Source: an uncultured Caulobacterales bacterium
Lineage (GTDB): Bacteria > Pseudomonadota > Alphaproteobacteria > Caulobacterales > Maricaulaceae
Direction: 5' to 3'
Length of the DNA stretch: 64,000 nt
NCBI GenBank assembly: GCA_937929915.1
Contig: CALFUN010000019.1
Coordinates: 54,610 to 118,609, forward strand
The notes under the pieces are model-generated. The model saw only the letters and a list, made by a program, of their open reading frames with translations, was not told the DNA's origin and made no database searches. This document shows, in pieces, positions 44,846-54,114 of this stretch. The first letter of the stretch is position 1. Each line of letters opens with the position of its first letter. A program made the translations under genes and the position numbers.

Positions 44846-46402
44846 CTACTCCGCTGCCTGTTTTGTATTTTTCGTATCAGGGCCAATAAATTCATCAGGG
44901 AAGTTTTGCATAGCGCTACGCACAGGCATAGGGGTTAACCCGCCCATCGCGCAAAGCGATGCGCCTTCCATAAGATCGCATAAATCTTCAATCACAGCGA
45001 GGTTTGCAGCAACATCTTCGCCCGCAGCGATCTTATCGAGTGTTTCTTTACCCCGCACAGAGCCGACACGGCACGGCGTACATTTCCCGCAGCTCTCAAT
45101 CTCGCAAAATTCCATAGCATAGCGCGCCATGGACATCATATCTGTATCTTCATTGTAGACGACAAGACCGCCATGACCTATCATGCCGCCCGCTTGAGCA
45201 AGGCTCTCATAACCCATCGTTGTTTTGAATGTATGCGGCGGCATATAGCCTCCTAATGGCCCGCCAATTTGTACAGCTTTGACCGCTTTACCCGTATATG
45301 TTCCGCCGCCAAAATCATTGATAAGCGTGTCAATACTCACACCAAAAGCCATCTCAACAAGCCCGCCTTGTTGAATATCTCCCGCAAGTTGGAACGGTTG
45401 TGTGCCTTTAGATCGCCCCTGCCCGTAATCCGCATAAGCCTGCGCGCCTTCGGATAAGATAAATGGCACGCTAGCAAGTGTTAGCACATTATTGACGATA
45501 GTAGGCTTATCGAACAGCCCTGAAATGGCAGGAATAGGCGGTTTGACTTTAACCTGCCCGCGTTTACCTTCAATCGATTCAAGCATGGAGCTTTCTTCAC
45601 CGCAAATATAAGCCCCCGCACCAACGCGAATGATCACATGAAAATCCGGGCCATCACCTTGAATATCATCACCAAGCCAACCCGTATTTTCCATGATATG
45701 AACAGCACGCCGCATAGTTTTAATCGCATGCGGATATTCGGACCGAATATAAATATAGCCTGTATCTGCACCAATCGCGCGGCCGCCAATAATCATACCT
45801 TCAATAAGCGAGAACGGATCACCTTCCATTAACATACGATCGGCAAAGGTTCCGCTATCGCCTTCATCCGCATTGGCGCAAATATATTTTTGGCCATCTG
45901 GTTGAGCCAGCGCCGTTTTCCATTTAATGCCTGTTGGAAATCCAGCCCCGCCGCGTCCGCGTAGACCTGACTCCAGCACCGTCTCGACAATCGCGTCTGG
46001 TGTCATTTTCAAAGCTTTTTTCAAACCCGACAATCCACCATGACGCTCATACTCTTTTAGGTTAAGCGGGTCGATCACTCCGACCCGTGCAAATGTCAGG
46101 CGGTCTTGGTTAGCAAAATAGGGAATCTGCTCCGTTAAGCCATGCCCTAAAACATGATCGCCGCCATTTAAGAAATCTGCCGCAAATAAATCTTCGACAT
46201 CATCAACGCCGACAGGGCCATAAGCCATGCGGCCTTTGACTGTTTCAATTTCAACAAGAGGTTCGAGATACAGCATGCCGCGCGAGCCATTCCGAATAAT
46301 TTGCACATCATGGCCGCCTTGCTGTGCAATCGCCTGCGCAACGTCGTCTGCGCCCATTGATAATGCTGCAGCATCGCAAGGAATATAGACTTTCACGCTC
46401 AT
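44846..46402 (-). CDS. fdsB: NAD-dependent formate dehydrogenase, flavoprotein beta subunit
   Basis: FMN and NAD-binding subunit of 518 residues, like NuoF with an N-terminal thioredoxin-like extension. Features: GLRGRGGAGFPTGIKWKTA (FMN loop), CNADEGDSGTFADRMLMEGD (NADH), GAGAYICGEESSMLESIEGK, and the 4Fe-4S site ESCGKCTPCRVGS with a later Cys in ASLCAMGGLTPMP. The start overlaps the gamma-subunit stop by four bases (ATGA). Passes electrons from the alpha subunit to NAD+. Confidence 0.95.
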   Translation of the reverse strand: MSVKVYIPCDAAALSMGADDVAQAIAQQGGHDVQIIRNGSRGMLYLEPLVEIETVKGRMAYGPVGVDDVEDLFAADFLNGGDHVLGHGLTEQIPYFANQDRLTFARVGVIDPLNLKEYERHGGLSGLKKALKMTPDAIVETVLESGLRGRGGAGFPTGIKWKTALAQPDGQKYICANADEGDSGTFADRMLMEGDPFSLIEGMIIGGRAIGADTGYIYIRSEYPHAIKTMRRAVHIMENTGWLGDDIQGDGPDFHVIIRVGAGAYICGEESSMLESIEGKRGQVKVKPPIPAISGLFDKPTIVNNVLTLASVPFILSEGAQAYADYGQGRSKGTQPFQLAGDIQQGGLVEMAFGVSIDTLINDFGGGTYTGKAVKAVQIGGPLGGYMPPHTFKTTMGYESLAQAGGMIGHGGLVVYNEDTDMMSMARYAMEFCEIESCGKCTPCRVGSVRGKETLDKIAAGEDVAANLAVIEDLCDLMEGASLCAMGGLTPMPVRSAMQNFPDEFIGPDTKNTKQAAE

Positions 46403-46926
46403 GATTTTGACTCTTTGGATGTCAACTCTTTGGTTTGCACCGCTTTGGCTTTAGAGCCTTCAAAATGTTTCATGGATAGTTTTTGCAAGCCTTTCATACT
46501 CACACGGCCATAAAGCTGCTCGTCAATCATCACCGCTGGCCCAAGGGCGCAATTCCCTAAGCAATAAGCCGCCTCGAGAGCAATATCAGCTCCGCCTGCA
46601 TTTAATGGCACGCCAAATATTTTTTGAGCTTGCGCAATCAAATCATTAGCGCCAACAGCTTGGCACGCCTCGGCGCGGCAGATTTTAATGGTTTGGCGCG
46701 CTGGTGGGCTGCGTTTATAATCATGGTAAAAACTCACCACACCATGAATGTCGGCGCGCGTGATATTCAGTGCAAATGCTATCGTGCGTAATGCTTCGTC
46801 CGAGAGGTATCCTGTACCTGCTTGCACCTCATGTAAGATTTCAAGAAGCTCATCGGGACGATCATTATGGGCGCTACAAATCGCTCGCGCTGCTGCATCT
46901 TCAACCGTATTGAGCAATGTAACCAT
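46399..46926 (-). CDS. fdsG: NAD-dependent formate dehydrogenase, gamma subunit
   Basis: NuoE-like 2Fe-2S protein of 175 residues from ATG 46926, which has GAGGAG six bases upstream; the frame from 46953 lacks this. Features: HEVQAGTGYLSDEALRTIAF, DIHGVVSFYHDY and the 2Fe-2S cysteines in ICRAEACQAVG and YCLGNCALGPAVMI. First gene of the fds operon. Upstream 160 bp hold the promoter; no regulator such as FdsR is next to it. Confidence 0.94.
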   Translation of the reverse strand: MVTLLNTVEDAAARAICSAHNDRPDELLEILHEVQAGTGYLSDEALRTIAFALNITRADIHGVVSFYHDYKRSPPARQTIKICRAEACQAVGANDLIAQAQKIFGVPLNAGGADIALEAAYCLGNCALGPAVMIDEQLYGRVSMKGLQKLSMKHFEGSKAKAVQTKELTSKESKS

Positions 46927-47089
46927 TGCAATCTCCTCAATGACACCGAGCATAAAAGGTCTGTATTGTCACCTTAGTGTATATAAGGCGAGCACCAATA
47001 TACGCGTAGGAAATGTTATGACCAAATCGCCTTTAATTATAACTCCATATCTCTATACTTTTTAGGCTTGCGTATAAAGTCCATATAAA

Positions 47090-48662
47090 TCAATCCTTCG
47101 TTATGTGGTGAATAGGCGAATTTATACCCTCTCGCTTTGCCCAGTAAATCTTCAAATCCTGCTTGATTTCTGGGGCAAGTATATAAAGCCCAATGAGGTT
47201 CGGGATCGCCATGACATAAATCAACGCATCTGCAAAATCGAGAATAGCGCTGAGTTTCACAGACGCCCCGATGATGATAAATACACAGAAAATAGCGCTA
47301 AAAATGACTTCTTTGCCGCGGCCCTCACCAAACATATAAGTCCATCCCTTTATGCCATAATAAGCCCATGTGAGCATGGTTGAAAATGCAAAGATAAAGG
47401 CAATAATGGATAGCGGCACAGGCGACCATGGTAAGCTATTGGCAAAGGCCGCTGAAGTCATTTCAATCCCAACAACCCATCTGCCATAAGCACCTCTGGC
47501 GGGAAGGCTGTGACAAGCACAAGCCCCGTTAAGGTACACACAATCACTGTATCAATAAAAGGCTCTAACAAGGCCACAAACCCTTCTGTTAAAGGCTCAT
47601 CTGTTTTAACCGCAGAATGTGCAATCGCGGCCGAGCCAAGACCAGCTTCATTGGAAAAAGCTGCGCGTTTAAATCCGATAATCATCGCGCCAATCGCGCC
47701 GCCAATCACGCCTTCACCTGTAAAAGCTTGCGAGAAAATCGTGCCTATGGCTCGCGGTATTTCGCTAGCATTCATCGCCAAAACAATAGATGCGCCAAGA
47801 ATATAAATAACAATCATAAACGGTACGAGCTGGGCCGTAACCCGCGCGATAGATTTAATCCCGCCAATAATAATCACCGCAACCAAAACCGCCATACCAA
47901 AGCCGACAAGCCAGCCTTTACCAATAAACGCGCTCGCATCTCCGCCTGTCACAGCAAGGAGTTGCACATAGGCTTGATTAGACTGGAACATATTGCCAAT
48001 ACCCAGACAGCCAATGACGATACTCATCGCAAAAAACATGCCGAGAAACTTCCCTAACCCGCCCATACCGCGCGCAGCAAGGCCATTGCGCAAATAATAC
48101 ATTGGCCCGCCAGAGACGCTGCCATCAGCATTAACCTGCCGATATTTGACCCCGAGCGTACATTCGACAAATTTGGTTGTCATGCCGATAAGCCCTGCAA
48201 GAATAACCCAAAATATCGCCCCCGCTCCGCCGACAGAAATCGATACCGCTACGCCTGCAATATTGCCAATCCCAACAGTCCCTGACACGGCGGCGGTGAG
48301 CGCTTGGAAATGACTAATTTCACCCTTACGTGCAGAATTTTTATCTCTATCATCGAGCTTGCCGCTGACAATGTCTATAGCATGCTTAAAGCCGCGCACA
48401 TTGATAAACCCCAAATAGCCCGTGAAAAACACTGCCCCAATCATGAGCCAAACGACGATAAGCGGGACATCTGCGTCTGCGTTTTGACTGAGAAGAAAAT
48501 AAATTCCGACAGGGCATTAGCAATCGGACGAATGGCGCGCTCTATGGCGGCATCAATGCCCGTCTGCGGCGCGTCCTGCGCATAGGCTATTATCGGTTCA
48601 CCTAATAAACACAGAAAAACCGCTAAAACACTATAATATAGACGCATAGGCATCATTGGCAT
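47090..48662 (-). pseudogene. Alanine/glycine:cation symporter (AGCS family), broken by two frameshifts
   Basis: Homologue of Na+/H+:alanine symporters that would be about 524 residues if repaired. Three pieces in successive frames: 48662-48441 gives a signal-like start and LSEFIFFSV; 48444-47458 gives the main body ([72 protein letters not shown]); and 47539-47090 gives the end ([35 protein letters not shown]). The first break is at an A4 run (T4 at 48482-48485) and the second at a G3 run (CCC at 47468-47470); in each case one extra base would restore the frame. Both are single-base losses at homopolymers, so either a decaying gene or sequencing errors. Every part still aligns with AGCS. Confidence 0.8.
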
Positions 48663-48691
48663 GAATGAATGCAAATTGATATAAGATTAAT

Positions 48692-49567
48692 TTAAATATC
48701 AACTTCCCAAAACGGTAGTTTCCTAATCGCTTTTTCTGGGTTTTTCAAAATCTTAGGATTCAAGCTTAATCTACGCGGTTTTGCTCTCACGCTAGGAAAT
48801 TTACCATAATATAGCCATTTTCCTGTCTTTTCTGATTTAAAAAAATACCCTTTTGTATCAAAAGGACGATTATATCGAGCATTACTTTTAATATGAGTCT
48901 CTATGTCACATTTATAGGCACTAGGTGGTCGTTCATCATGAACAACGCCCATCTCATCATAACCAGATCCAATATATTCAATCATATGTTCCCAGTTACA
49001 CTCGCTAATTTTCAACGATTTAATGCGAGACGGATAGATTCTTACGGCCTTATCGTAATCTCTTGCTGTAAATGGAGGCCGTGGCTTGCCTTTGTTTTTC
49101 TTCGTAGTTGCAACCGCTGTCATCATCTTCCACATTCGATCATTATGCACACTTGCATCTAAAATAGCATCAAAGTCTTTTTTATCTATGTCATCCAAAA
49201 TTTGTTCAGCAATTGTTTTATCTTGGCCTCTCAAAGTCGCGATATACTCACTATTCAAGCCTGCTCTAACAAGCCCCATATTCATTTTTAGATATTTCTC
49301 ATTCCTTCTTAATATTTCGATTCTAGCGAATCTCACTCTCTGTTTAATATCATCTGGATAATCCAACTCTGGAATATCATAGCGTAATTTGAACCCTTCT
49401 ATATAAGCTTTCTTTGCAACCATATGATTTGGAGGCATATATGTTGGCAGTACTAGTTCCGTTTTCTTTTTCGGCTTGGACATCTCATCAATATTGCAAG
49501 CGGTTAAACTGATTGCAGCCAAACATAATATTAGCACTCGATAGCTTTTCAAAAGCTTTAAGATCAT
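48692..49567 (-). CDS. Orphan lipoprotein, AT-rich, paired gene 2
   Basis: Unknown function. 291 residues with a lipobox SLTAC (Cys24). Mature part is charged, with YMPPNHMVAKKAYIEGFKLR, LDDIDKKDFDAILDASVHN and a C-terminal KTGKWLYYGKFPSVRAK. I see no domain I can name. The start is just after the stop of the upstream lipoprotein gene (1-bp gap), so the two are one transcription and translation unit. Base composition is clearly poorer in GC than most of the window, which suggests transfer; it lies between the broken AGCS gene and the ICE boundary. Confidence 0.65.
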   Translation of the reverse strand: MILKLLKSYRVLILCLAAISLTACNIDEMSKPKKKTELVLPTYMPPNHMVAKKAYIEGFKLRYDIPELDYPDDIKQRVRFARIEILRRNEKYLKMNMGLVRAGLNSEYIATLRGQDKTIAEQILDDIDKKDFDAILDASVHNDRMWKMMTAVATTKKNKGKPRPPFTARDYDKAVRIYPSRIKSLKISECNWEHMIEYIGSGYDEMGVVHDERPPSAYKCDIETHIKSNARYNRPFDTKGYFFKSEKTGKWLYYGKFPSVRAKPRRLSLNPKILKNPEKAIRKLPFWEVDI

Positions 49568-49568
49568 A

Positions 49569-50645
49569 TCATTTCTCTTCAGTTAATAGCTGCTTTGTCT
49601 TCGTATGAATGATTTCATAGGCATAATTTTCAAGGTCTTTTTTCAAACCTAATTGCACATCATCAGATTCTGTGACTATTATGTGTGAGCCTGCAACAGG
49701 AGAGTATTTAATACGCTCCTCAAGTGTTCTTGGCTCAGGTCCGATTAGAAAATAAGCTCCCCCATGAACACTAATTAAATTAGAATCTGAAAACCTACCA
49801 ACATCACTTTTAATTTTAGCTGCAAATTTTTTATAAACATCATTCAATAAATGATAGCGTGACGACCCAAACTGACTACGTTTCAACCGTTTAGCTTTTT
49901 TATATCCCGTCCATGTTGAATCTGGCTTATTTTCTGGTCTAACCCAACACTTTTTAGTTGCTGGATTATCTCCAGTTAGAAATCTAACAGGTGTAGATGG
50001 ATCTAATCCAGCCACAGCACTTTGCCGCGCATCTGAATAAACCATGACACCAGAAACTTTTACATTTGGTGCAAGTGTGAAATTATACAAGGTAGGCCAA
50101 CGCGTTACTAAAACAACATAAACGGGATTCTTACTTTCAGTAATTACCACTTCTTTACGGTTCATTTTTTGAGGCCAGTTTTTGTATTTTTGACCTACAC
50201 CATTAAAAGTTCCTGTTTTAATATATTTAGCAGCCCGATCCTTTGCAATTTCGTCAACAACTAAATTTGTTATCAACATGAGAGAAGGCAATTCTTCTTT
50301 TCGAAGCCCTTCTCTGACACCTCCATTACGCGCTATAACAACATGTACTGTTTCTTCAGCTGTTGATTTACGTCCATTACAACTTGGTGCAACATGCCTA
50401 ATACTTGCTGGAGGCAAATTTAGATCATAGTTATAATAATCAGAAACAAGACGCTGCATGTGATGGAAATTATTATCTCTATCAACGGCCACACTCCCAT
50501 TAATGTCGTAACCTTGCGCTCTCTTATTCGCGTGTGACTGAGGTGTAGATTTTGGAAGTGGAGGCTCTTTTTTTTCTCCACAAGCGGATAAACACAAAGC
50601 TAATGTGCCCATTGTAAACTGTAGCAAAAGCTTTGAATTACCCAT
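49569..50645 (-). CDS. Orphan lipoprotein, AT-rich, paired gene 1
   Basis: Unknown function. 358 residues from ATG 50645 behind GGGGGAGA (GTG 50651 is the alternative). Lipobox CLSAC (Cys22 of this start). Recognisable only as a mixed alpha/beta exported protein: ETVHVVIARNGGVREGLRKE, KNPVYVVLVTRWPTLYNFTL, VHGGAYFLIGPEPRTLEER. A basic NKRAQGYDING segment follows the linker. No catalytic motif is evident. First of two paired lipoprotein genes; it begins about 135 bp from the putative left end of the conjugative element. Confidence 0.65.
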   Translation of the reverse strand: MGNSKLLLQFTMGTLALCLSACGEKKEPPLPKSTPQSHANKRAQGYDINGSVAVDRDNNFHHMQRLVSDYYNYDLNLPPASIRHVAPSCNGRKSTAEETVHVVIARNGGVREGLRKEELPSLMLITNLVVDEIAKDRAAKYIKTGTFNGVGQKYKNWPQKMNRKEVVITESKNPVYVVLVTRWPTLYNFTLAPNVKVSGVMVYSDARQSAVAGLDPSTPVRFLTGDNPATKKCWVRPENKPDSTWTGYKKAKRLKRSQFGSSRYHLLNDVYKKFAAKIKSDVGRFSDSNLISVHGGAYFLIGPEPRTLEERIKYSPVAGSHIIVTESDDVQLGLKKDLENYAYEIIHTKTKQLLTEEK

Positions 50646-50779
50646 AAACACTCTCCCCCTTTAATACTTATGCAGCAAACTTCTAACAAAATATTAAAAC
50701 TGTAAGTCGTATTTAAATGCAATTTAAGTTGGTCGTGTAAAAAGATTTATCCAATTATACATTTTTTAAATTTAAAAAA

Positions 50780-50804
50780 TGGTGCGGGCGGCCAGTATTG
50801 ACCC
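50780..50804 (-). other. tRNA 3'-end-like sequence, possible attachment site
   Basis: On the minus strand the last 12 bases read CCGCCCGCACCA, the acceptor stem plus CCA of a leucine-type tRNA, preceded by GGGTCAATACTGG which is loosely like a T-arm (GGTTCGAATCC). The rest of a tRNA is not there. Such remnants are typical att cores where integrative elements enter tRNA genes. It lies at the edge of the trb module. Confidence 0.35.
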
Positions 50805-50891
50805 TTAAGCAATAAATTATATAATTCAAATACTTATAGGAAATCATGAAATTCGATTGACCCCCAATTTGACCCTCAATTTGACCCCCAA
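50797..50891 (+). repeat. 12-bp TTGACCC direct repeats
   Basis: Three adjacent units at 50856-50867, 50868-50879 and 50880-50891 (ATTGACCCCCAA, TTTGACCCTCAA, TTTGACCCCCAA) and a fourth, ATTGACCCTTAA, at 50797-50808. Consensus WTTGACCCYYAA. The gap 50646-51038 holds nothing else coding that I can support. Possible recombinase or regulator binding sites at the element end. Confidence 0.75.
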
Positions 50892-51038
50892 AACCAAGTT
50901 AAATAGAACAGCTTCGATTTAATCACAGAATTGTAAACATACTAACGAATCAGCTATATCTATATGTGATTTTATAGATTTCATAGATTTCATATAAACC
51001 TTATGAATGACCTGCAGGCCCAGCTTTTCTCAAAAAAT

Positions 51039-51218
51039 TTATTTTGACGAATTACCTTGATATCTAACAAATGGTTTTAACCTCTTAAACCTTCCATTGC
51101 GTACTTCTAGTTCACGCTCTAATCTTTCAAAGGTTGGCCAGTATTCATCGCCATATGCCTCTACAAGCAACGCAACCTTGTTTAGGCATCTTTCTATATG
51201 ATTTACGGAAACTTTCAT
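51039..51218 (-). CDS. Small ICE-associated protein, unknown function
   Basis: 59-residue frame from ATG 51218 to TAA at 51039. The reading VNHIERCLNKVALLVEAYGD and then EYWPTFERLERELEVRN is very like small conserved proteins of alphaproteobacterial genomic islands and conjugative elements that contain the phrase YLPIFERLERE, usually found near one end. No motif with known role. No strong ribosome-binding site. Outermost gene of the element on this side. Confidence 0.55.
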   Translation of the reverse strand: MKVSVNHIERCLNKVALLVEAYGDEYWPTFERLERELEVRNGRFKRLKPFVRYQGNSSK

Positions 51219-51268
51219 ATTAGGGTATTCGGCATGTGAACGCCAAATACTAACTTATTTCATTATTA

Positions 51269-51589
51269 CTACGATTTTGCCCGCGTCCAAACGAGGTCAG
51301 CCCCGTCTTCGCGGTCAAAAAGCGCAGCATTGAAGGGCTTATCCATTTCAGGCCCATCAAACTTCACGCTGATGTAATCCATTGGTTCGCGATCATCTTC
51401 TGGCTCACTTTTTTCATTCCAAGCAACGCCGAGATCACACTTGCCTGATTTGACGAAATAATCTGGAGAGTTTTCACTCTTCTTATTATCGTTGGGAACA
51501 AAACTAACCTTGCGGCTTGTCATCATCGTAACAATGGTTCCTGAATAGCCACCTTTTGCGGTGGGTTTAAATGTACCTATATTTGCCAT
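51269..51589 (-). CDS. DUF736 family protein
   Basis: 106-residue cytoplasmic protein almost always found in trb-type ICEs and plasmids of alphaproteobacteria. Recognised from MANIGTFKPTAKGGYSGTIV, CDLGVAWNEKSE and DYISVKFDGPEMDKPFNAAL. Role unknown; its abundance in such elements suggests involvement in transfer or maintenance. The start has a strong AGGAGGT eight bases upstream, implying high translation. It is 32 bp after DUF2274. Confidence 0.9.
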   Translation of the reverse strand: MANIGTFKPTAKGGYSGTIVTMMTSRKVSFVPNDNKKSENSPDYFVKSGKCDLGVAWNEKSEPEDDREPMDYISVKFDGPEMDKPFNAALFDREDGADLVWTRAKS

Positions 51590-51621
51590 TTCGAATACCT
51601 CCTGGCTGTTGATTGAAACAG

Positions 51622-51852
51622 TTAAGCCAGCTCGCGCTTGGCCTTTTTGAATCCAGCATCACTGGCTAAAAAGCCAGCAAGCATGGACGGGATGAGCGCG
51701 CCAATGGACTGTTTCTCTCCATAGGCTTTCTCATAAATGGTGGCGTAAGCCTCCAAATCTGCGTTCAACTCGTACGGTAAATTTACCGGCACTTTCACAG
51801 GTTTATGTTCCTGTAATTTTGCGAGTTTTAATGTGGGTTTGTCATCTGCCAT
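51622..51852 (-). CDS. DUF2274 family protein
   Basis: 76 residues from ATG 51852 (GGAG upstream); the longer frame from 51894 overlaps trbI. KLAKLQEHKPVKVPVNLPYE and LEAYATIYEKAYGEKQSIG with a ribbon-helix-helix-like feel are typical of DUF2274, which regularly follows trbI in ICEs. A small DNA-binding regulator of the operon is plausible but not shown. Starts 1 bp after the trbI stop. Confidence 0.88.
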   Translation of the reverse strand: MADDKPTLKLAKLQEHKPVKVPVNLPYELNADLEAYATIYEKAYGEKQSIGALIPSMLAGFLASDAGFKKAKRELA

Positions 51853-51853
51853 A

Positions 51854-53104
51854 TTAATCTCCGTAAGGCTTGAGGATGAGGTCACGGCTGACAATGACGT
51901 TGAACCGCCAGCCCTGCCGAATTTTTAGAGTGGGCTGCACATTCAGATTACGATCAATGATGCGCTGCCCTGCTATATTAGCTGTGTCCTGGCCTGCGTT
52001 CTGCAACGCGCGTGTGAGACGGTCGCCGTCATCGCTGGCAAGTTCAGAGCCGACAGAGAGAAGCGACGACAAAGCCGCCCCCTTGATGAACTGCCATGTA
52101 TGACGATCCACTTTGTCTTTGAGGCCCGCAAAACCTTGGGCATCAGAACCGGGCAAATTATCAAGCTGAATACTATCGCCATTTGGCAAGATGAGCCGTG
52201 TCCAAACAACAAGTGCGCGGCTCTGCCCGAAGGCAATGACGCTGTCATAACGCCCCATCAGTCGAGACCCCTGCGGGATAAGCAAATGCTGGCCCGTGAC
52301 GGTATCAAAGACGTTCTCAGTCACCTGACCAATTACTTGTCCCGGCAAGTCTGAATCAAGACCTGTTACTAAACTAGCGGGGATAAGATTACCCGCCATG
52401 ACCTGATAAGGCGAACGCGGTGAAACTAAACCATGGGAGTTATAAATACTGTCTGTTTCTTTATCTAAAAACGCCTGTTTCGTATCTTGATTATTAGGGT
52501 CAATACCAATGGGGCTACTATCAAAAGCAGATATCGGCGCTCCCAAACTTGGGAATTGAAGTTTCTGCGGAATAAGTCCTGTGTCTAATCCTGCAAAGTT
52601 GGTCGTCTGTTCAGCGGCAGGATTGCGATTATCACGTCCACCTATTTGAAAGAACAAATTGGGCTTTTGGAGCGGCGCTGCACTGACAGGTGCAGGTTTA
52701 TATACTGGCCGCACAGGCTGTGGAGGCGAATATGAAGCGAGTTTTGTCGTTTCATTGAGCGGAGATTCAATCTGTTCAAGGTGAAGATTTTTCGTAGATT
52801 CTAGATAAGCTGCCCCAAGATCACCCGGTAATGGCGGTCCTAGCTTCAGCTTCATTTCGCCATAAGATTTAGGTAATAACTCTAAACCTTCAGCCATAGG
52901 TTTATGAGTGACGTTATATAGCTCATCCCCGTTTGCATCGTCATAATCAGGAGATTGCAAAGCAACAGCTAATGCCGCGCACATGACACCAGCAAGAATA
53001 ATGGAACCACCCATGAGGGCTTTACGGCTAAAGCGGCGTACCGCTCTTGGCCGCGCTCTGATTGTAAGGTTTTGAGGCGCTGGGCTAATATCAGTATTGC
53101 TCAT
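51854..53104 (-). CDS. trbI: Conjugal transfer protein TrbI (VirB10-like)
   Basis: Energy-sensing bridge between inner and outer membrane parts of the type IV secretion channel. 416 residues: short cytoplasmic N-terminus, one TM at about 29-48 (ALMGGSIILAGVMCAALAVA), a Pro-rich periplasmic linker (PPQPVRPVYKPAPVSAAPLQ), and the conserved C-terminal barrel domain (VMAGNLIPASLVTGLDSDLP, GQHLLIPQGSRLMGRYDS, FAGLKDKVDRHTWQFIKGAA). Overlaps trbG by four bases. Confidence 0.95.
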   Translation of the reverse strand: MSNTDISPAPQNLTIRARPRAVRRFSRKALMGGSIILAGVMCAALAVALQSPDYDDANGDELYNVTHKPMAEGLELLPKSYGEMKLKLGPPLPGDLGAAYLESTKNLHLEQIESPLNETTKLASYSPPQPVRPVYKPAPVSAAPLQKPNLFFQIGGRDNRNPAAEQTTNFAGLDTGLIPQKLQFPSLGAPISAFDSSPIGIDPNNQDTKQAFLDKETDSIYNSHGLVSPRSPYQVMAGNLIPASLVTGLDSDLPGQVIGQVTENVFDTVTGQHLLIPQGSRLMGRYDSVIAFGQSRALVVWTRLILPNGDSIQLDNLPGSDAQGFAGLKDKVDRHTWQFIKGAALSSLLSVGSELASDDGDRLTRALQNAGQDTANIAGQRIIDRNLNVQPTLKIRQGWRFNVIVSRDLILKPYGD

Positions 53105-54114
53105 AATTGCCGCTCAATCCGAACAACAGTTTGATCTTTTTCGCCAAGACGTAACTCGGCAAAATCAAACAATCGGTCAACTATGTAATACTTGCCGTTA
53201 ACGCGGTAGTTTACGAGCCTCCCTTTTTTACCCTTTTTGCCCGTCAAAAATAATGGCGGAGCTTCAGAGACGGCCAAATCTTTTGGAAACTCAATGAATA
53301 CTTTTTTACCATCATCAAAGACGCGTGTTGGCCGCCAATTCGGCGCATCACCTTTAATGATATAGTTAAACTGAAGAGCTTCTTGTTTGAACTTCATCTC
53401 TGCTTTTTTAAAGCTAGCTTTTCTAAGAGGCGCTTTCTGTGATGTGTTTTTCTTCAACTTCTTTATCGTATCATGCGGATAACGCCATGACACAGCCGCC
53501 ATATATGTATCCTTGAATGATTTGAGGTCGAGATAATAAGTACGTTTGGTTGTCGTGATAACAGCATTGGTCGATAGTTTGGCCGCCATCGGTTGGATCA
53601 TAATATGCACCTGTTCATTAGAGCCTGACCCTGAAACAGTGTCTCCGACAGTCCAGCGTTCGGTATCGCCTGCTGAGATCGACGTTAGAACTTCACCGCG
53701 TTCTAAAGCGATATCCGTTACCTGCGATGGAGACGCATAGACTTGATAGAGTGAACCTGGCGTATAAGGATAAAGCTGTATGGCGTTGAGATAATTTTCA
53801 GTTGTTGGCTGAACAACGGCGGTACGGTTCGCATAACTGACCGCTTGAAATCCACTCATGGAGGGTTGATCATAAAATTCAATATCTACGGGTTGAGCCT
53901 TTAATTGTCTCGGCATCACGATGCTTGGTGTAAAAACAGCATCCTGAAAATACTCTTCTTCAATCGACTCATCGAATATTTCAACAGTTTGGGACATTTC
54001 CGCCGCTGATGTGACGCTATCTGTATTCATGTCATCAAATGCGGCTTGTAAGCTGACGCATCCTGAAAGAGAGATAGCAAAGGCGAGAATTGAAATTGAA
54101 TGTAAATATCTCAT
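53101..54114 (-). CDS. trbG: Conjugal transfer protein TrbG (VirB9-like), lipoprotein-type signal
   Basis: Outer-membrane-complex protein of the transfer channel, 337 residues from ATG 54114 (GGAGA upstream). Lipobox SLSGC (Cys19), unusual for VirB9 but known in TrbG-type proteins. C-terminal VirB9 fold: LERGEVLTSISAGDTERWTV, VHIMIQPMAAKLSTNAVITT, YYLDLKSF and GKKVFIEFPKDLAVSEAPPL. The start overlaps trbF by four bases. Confidence 0.93.
   Translation of the reverse strand: MRYLHSISILAFAISLSGCVSLQAAFDDMNTDSVTSAAEMSQTVEIFDESIEEEYFQDAVFTPSIVMPRQLKAQPVDIEFYDQPSMSGFQAVSYANRTAVVQPTTENYLNAIQLYPYTPGSLYQVYASPSQVTDIALERGEVLTSISAGDTERWTVGDTVSGSGSNEQVHIMIQPMAAKLSTNAVITTTKRTYYLDLKSFKDTYMAAVSWRYPHDTIKKLKKNTSQKAPLRKASFKKAEMKFKQEALQFNYIIKGDAPNWRPTRVFDDGKKVFIEFPKDLAVSEAPPLFLTGKKGKKGRLVNYRVNGKYYIVDRLFDFAELRLGEKDQTVVRIERQL

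Noticed and set aside
48441..48662. Independent small secreted protein
   Set aside because: Its last part aligns with the expected N-terminus of the AGCS symporter that continues in the next frame, so it is a fragment.
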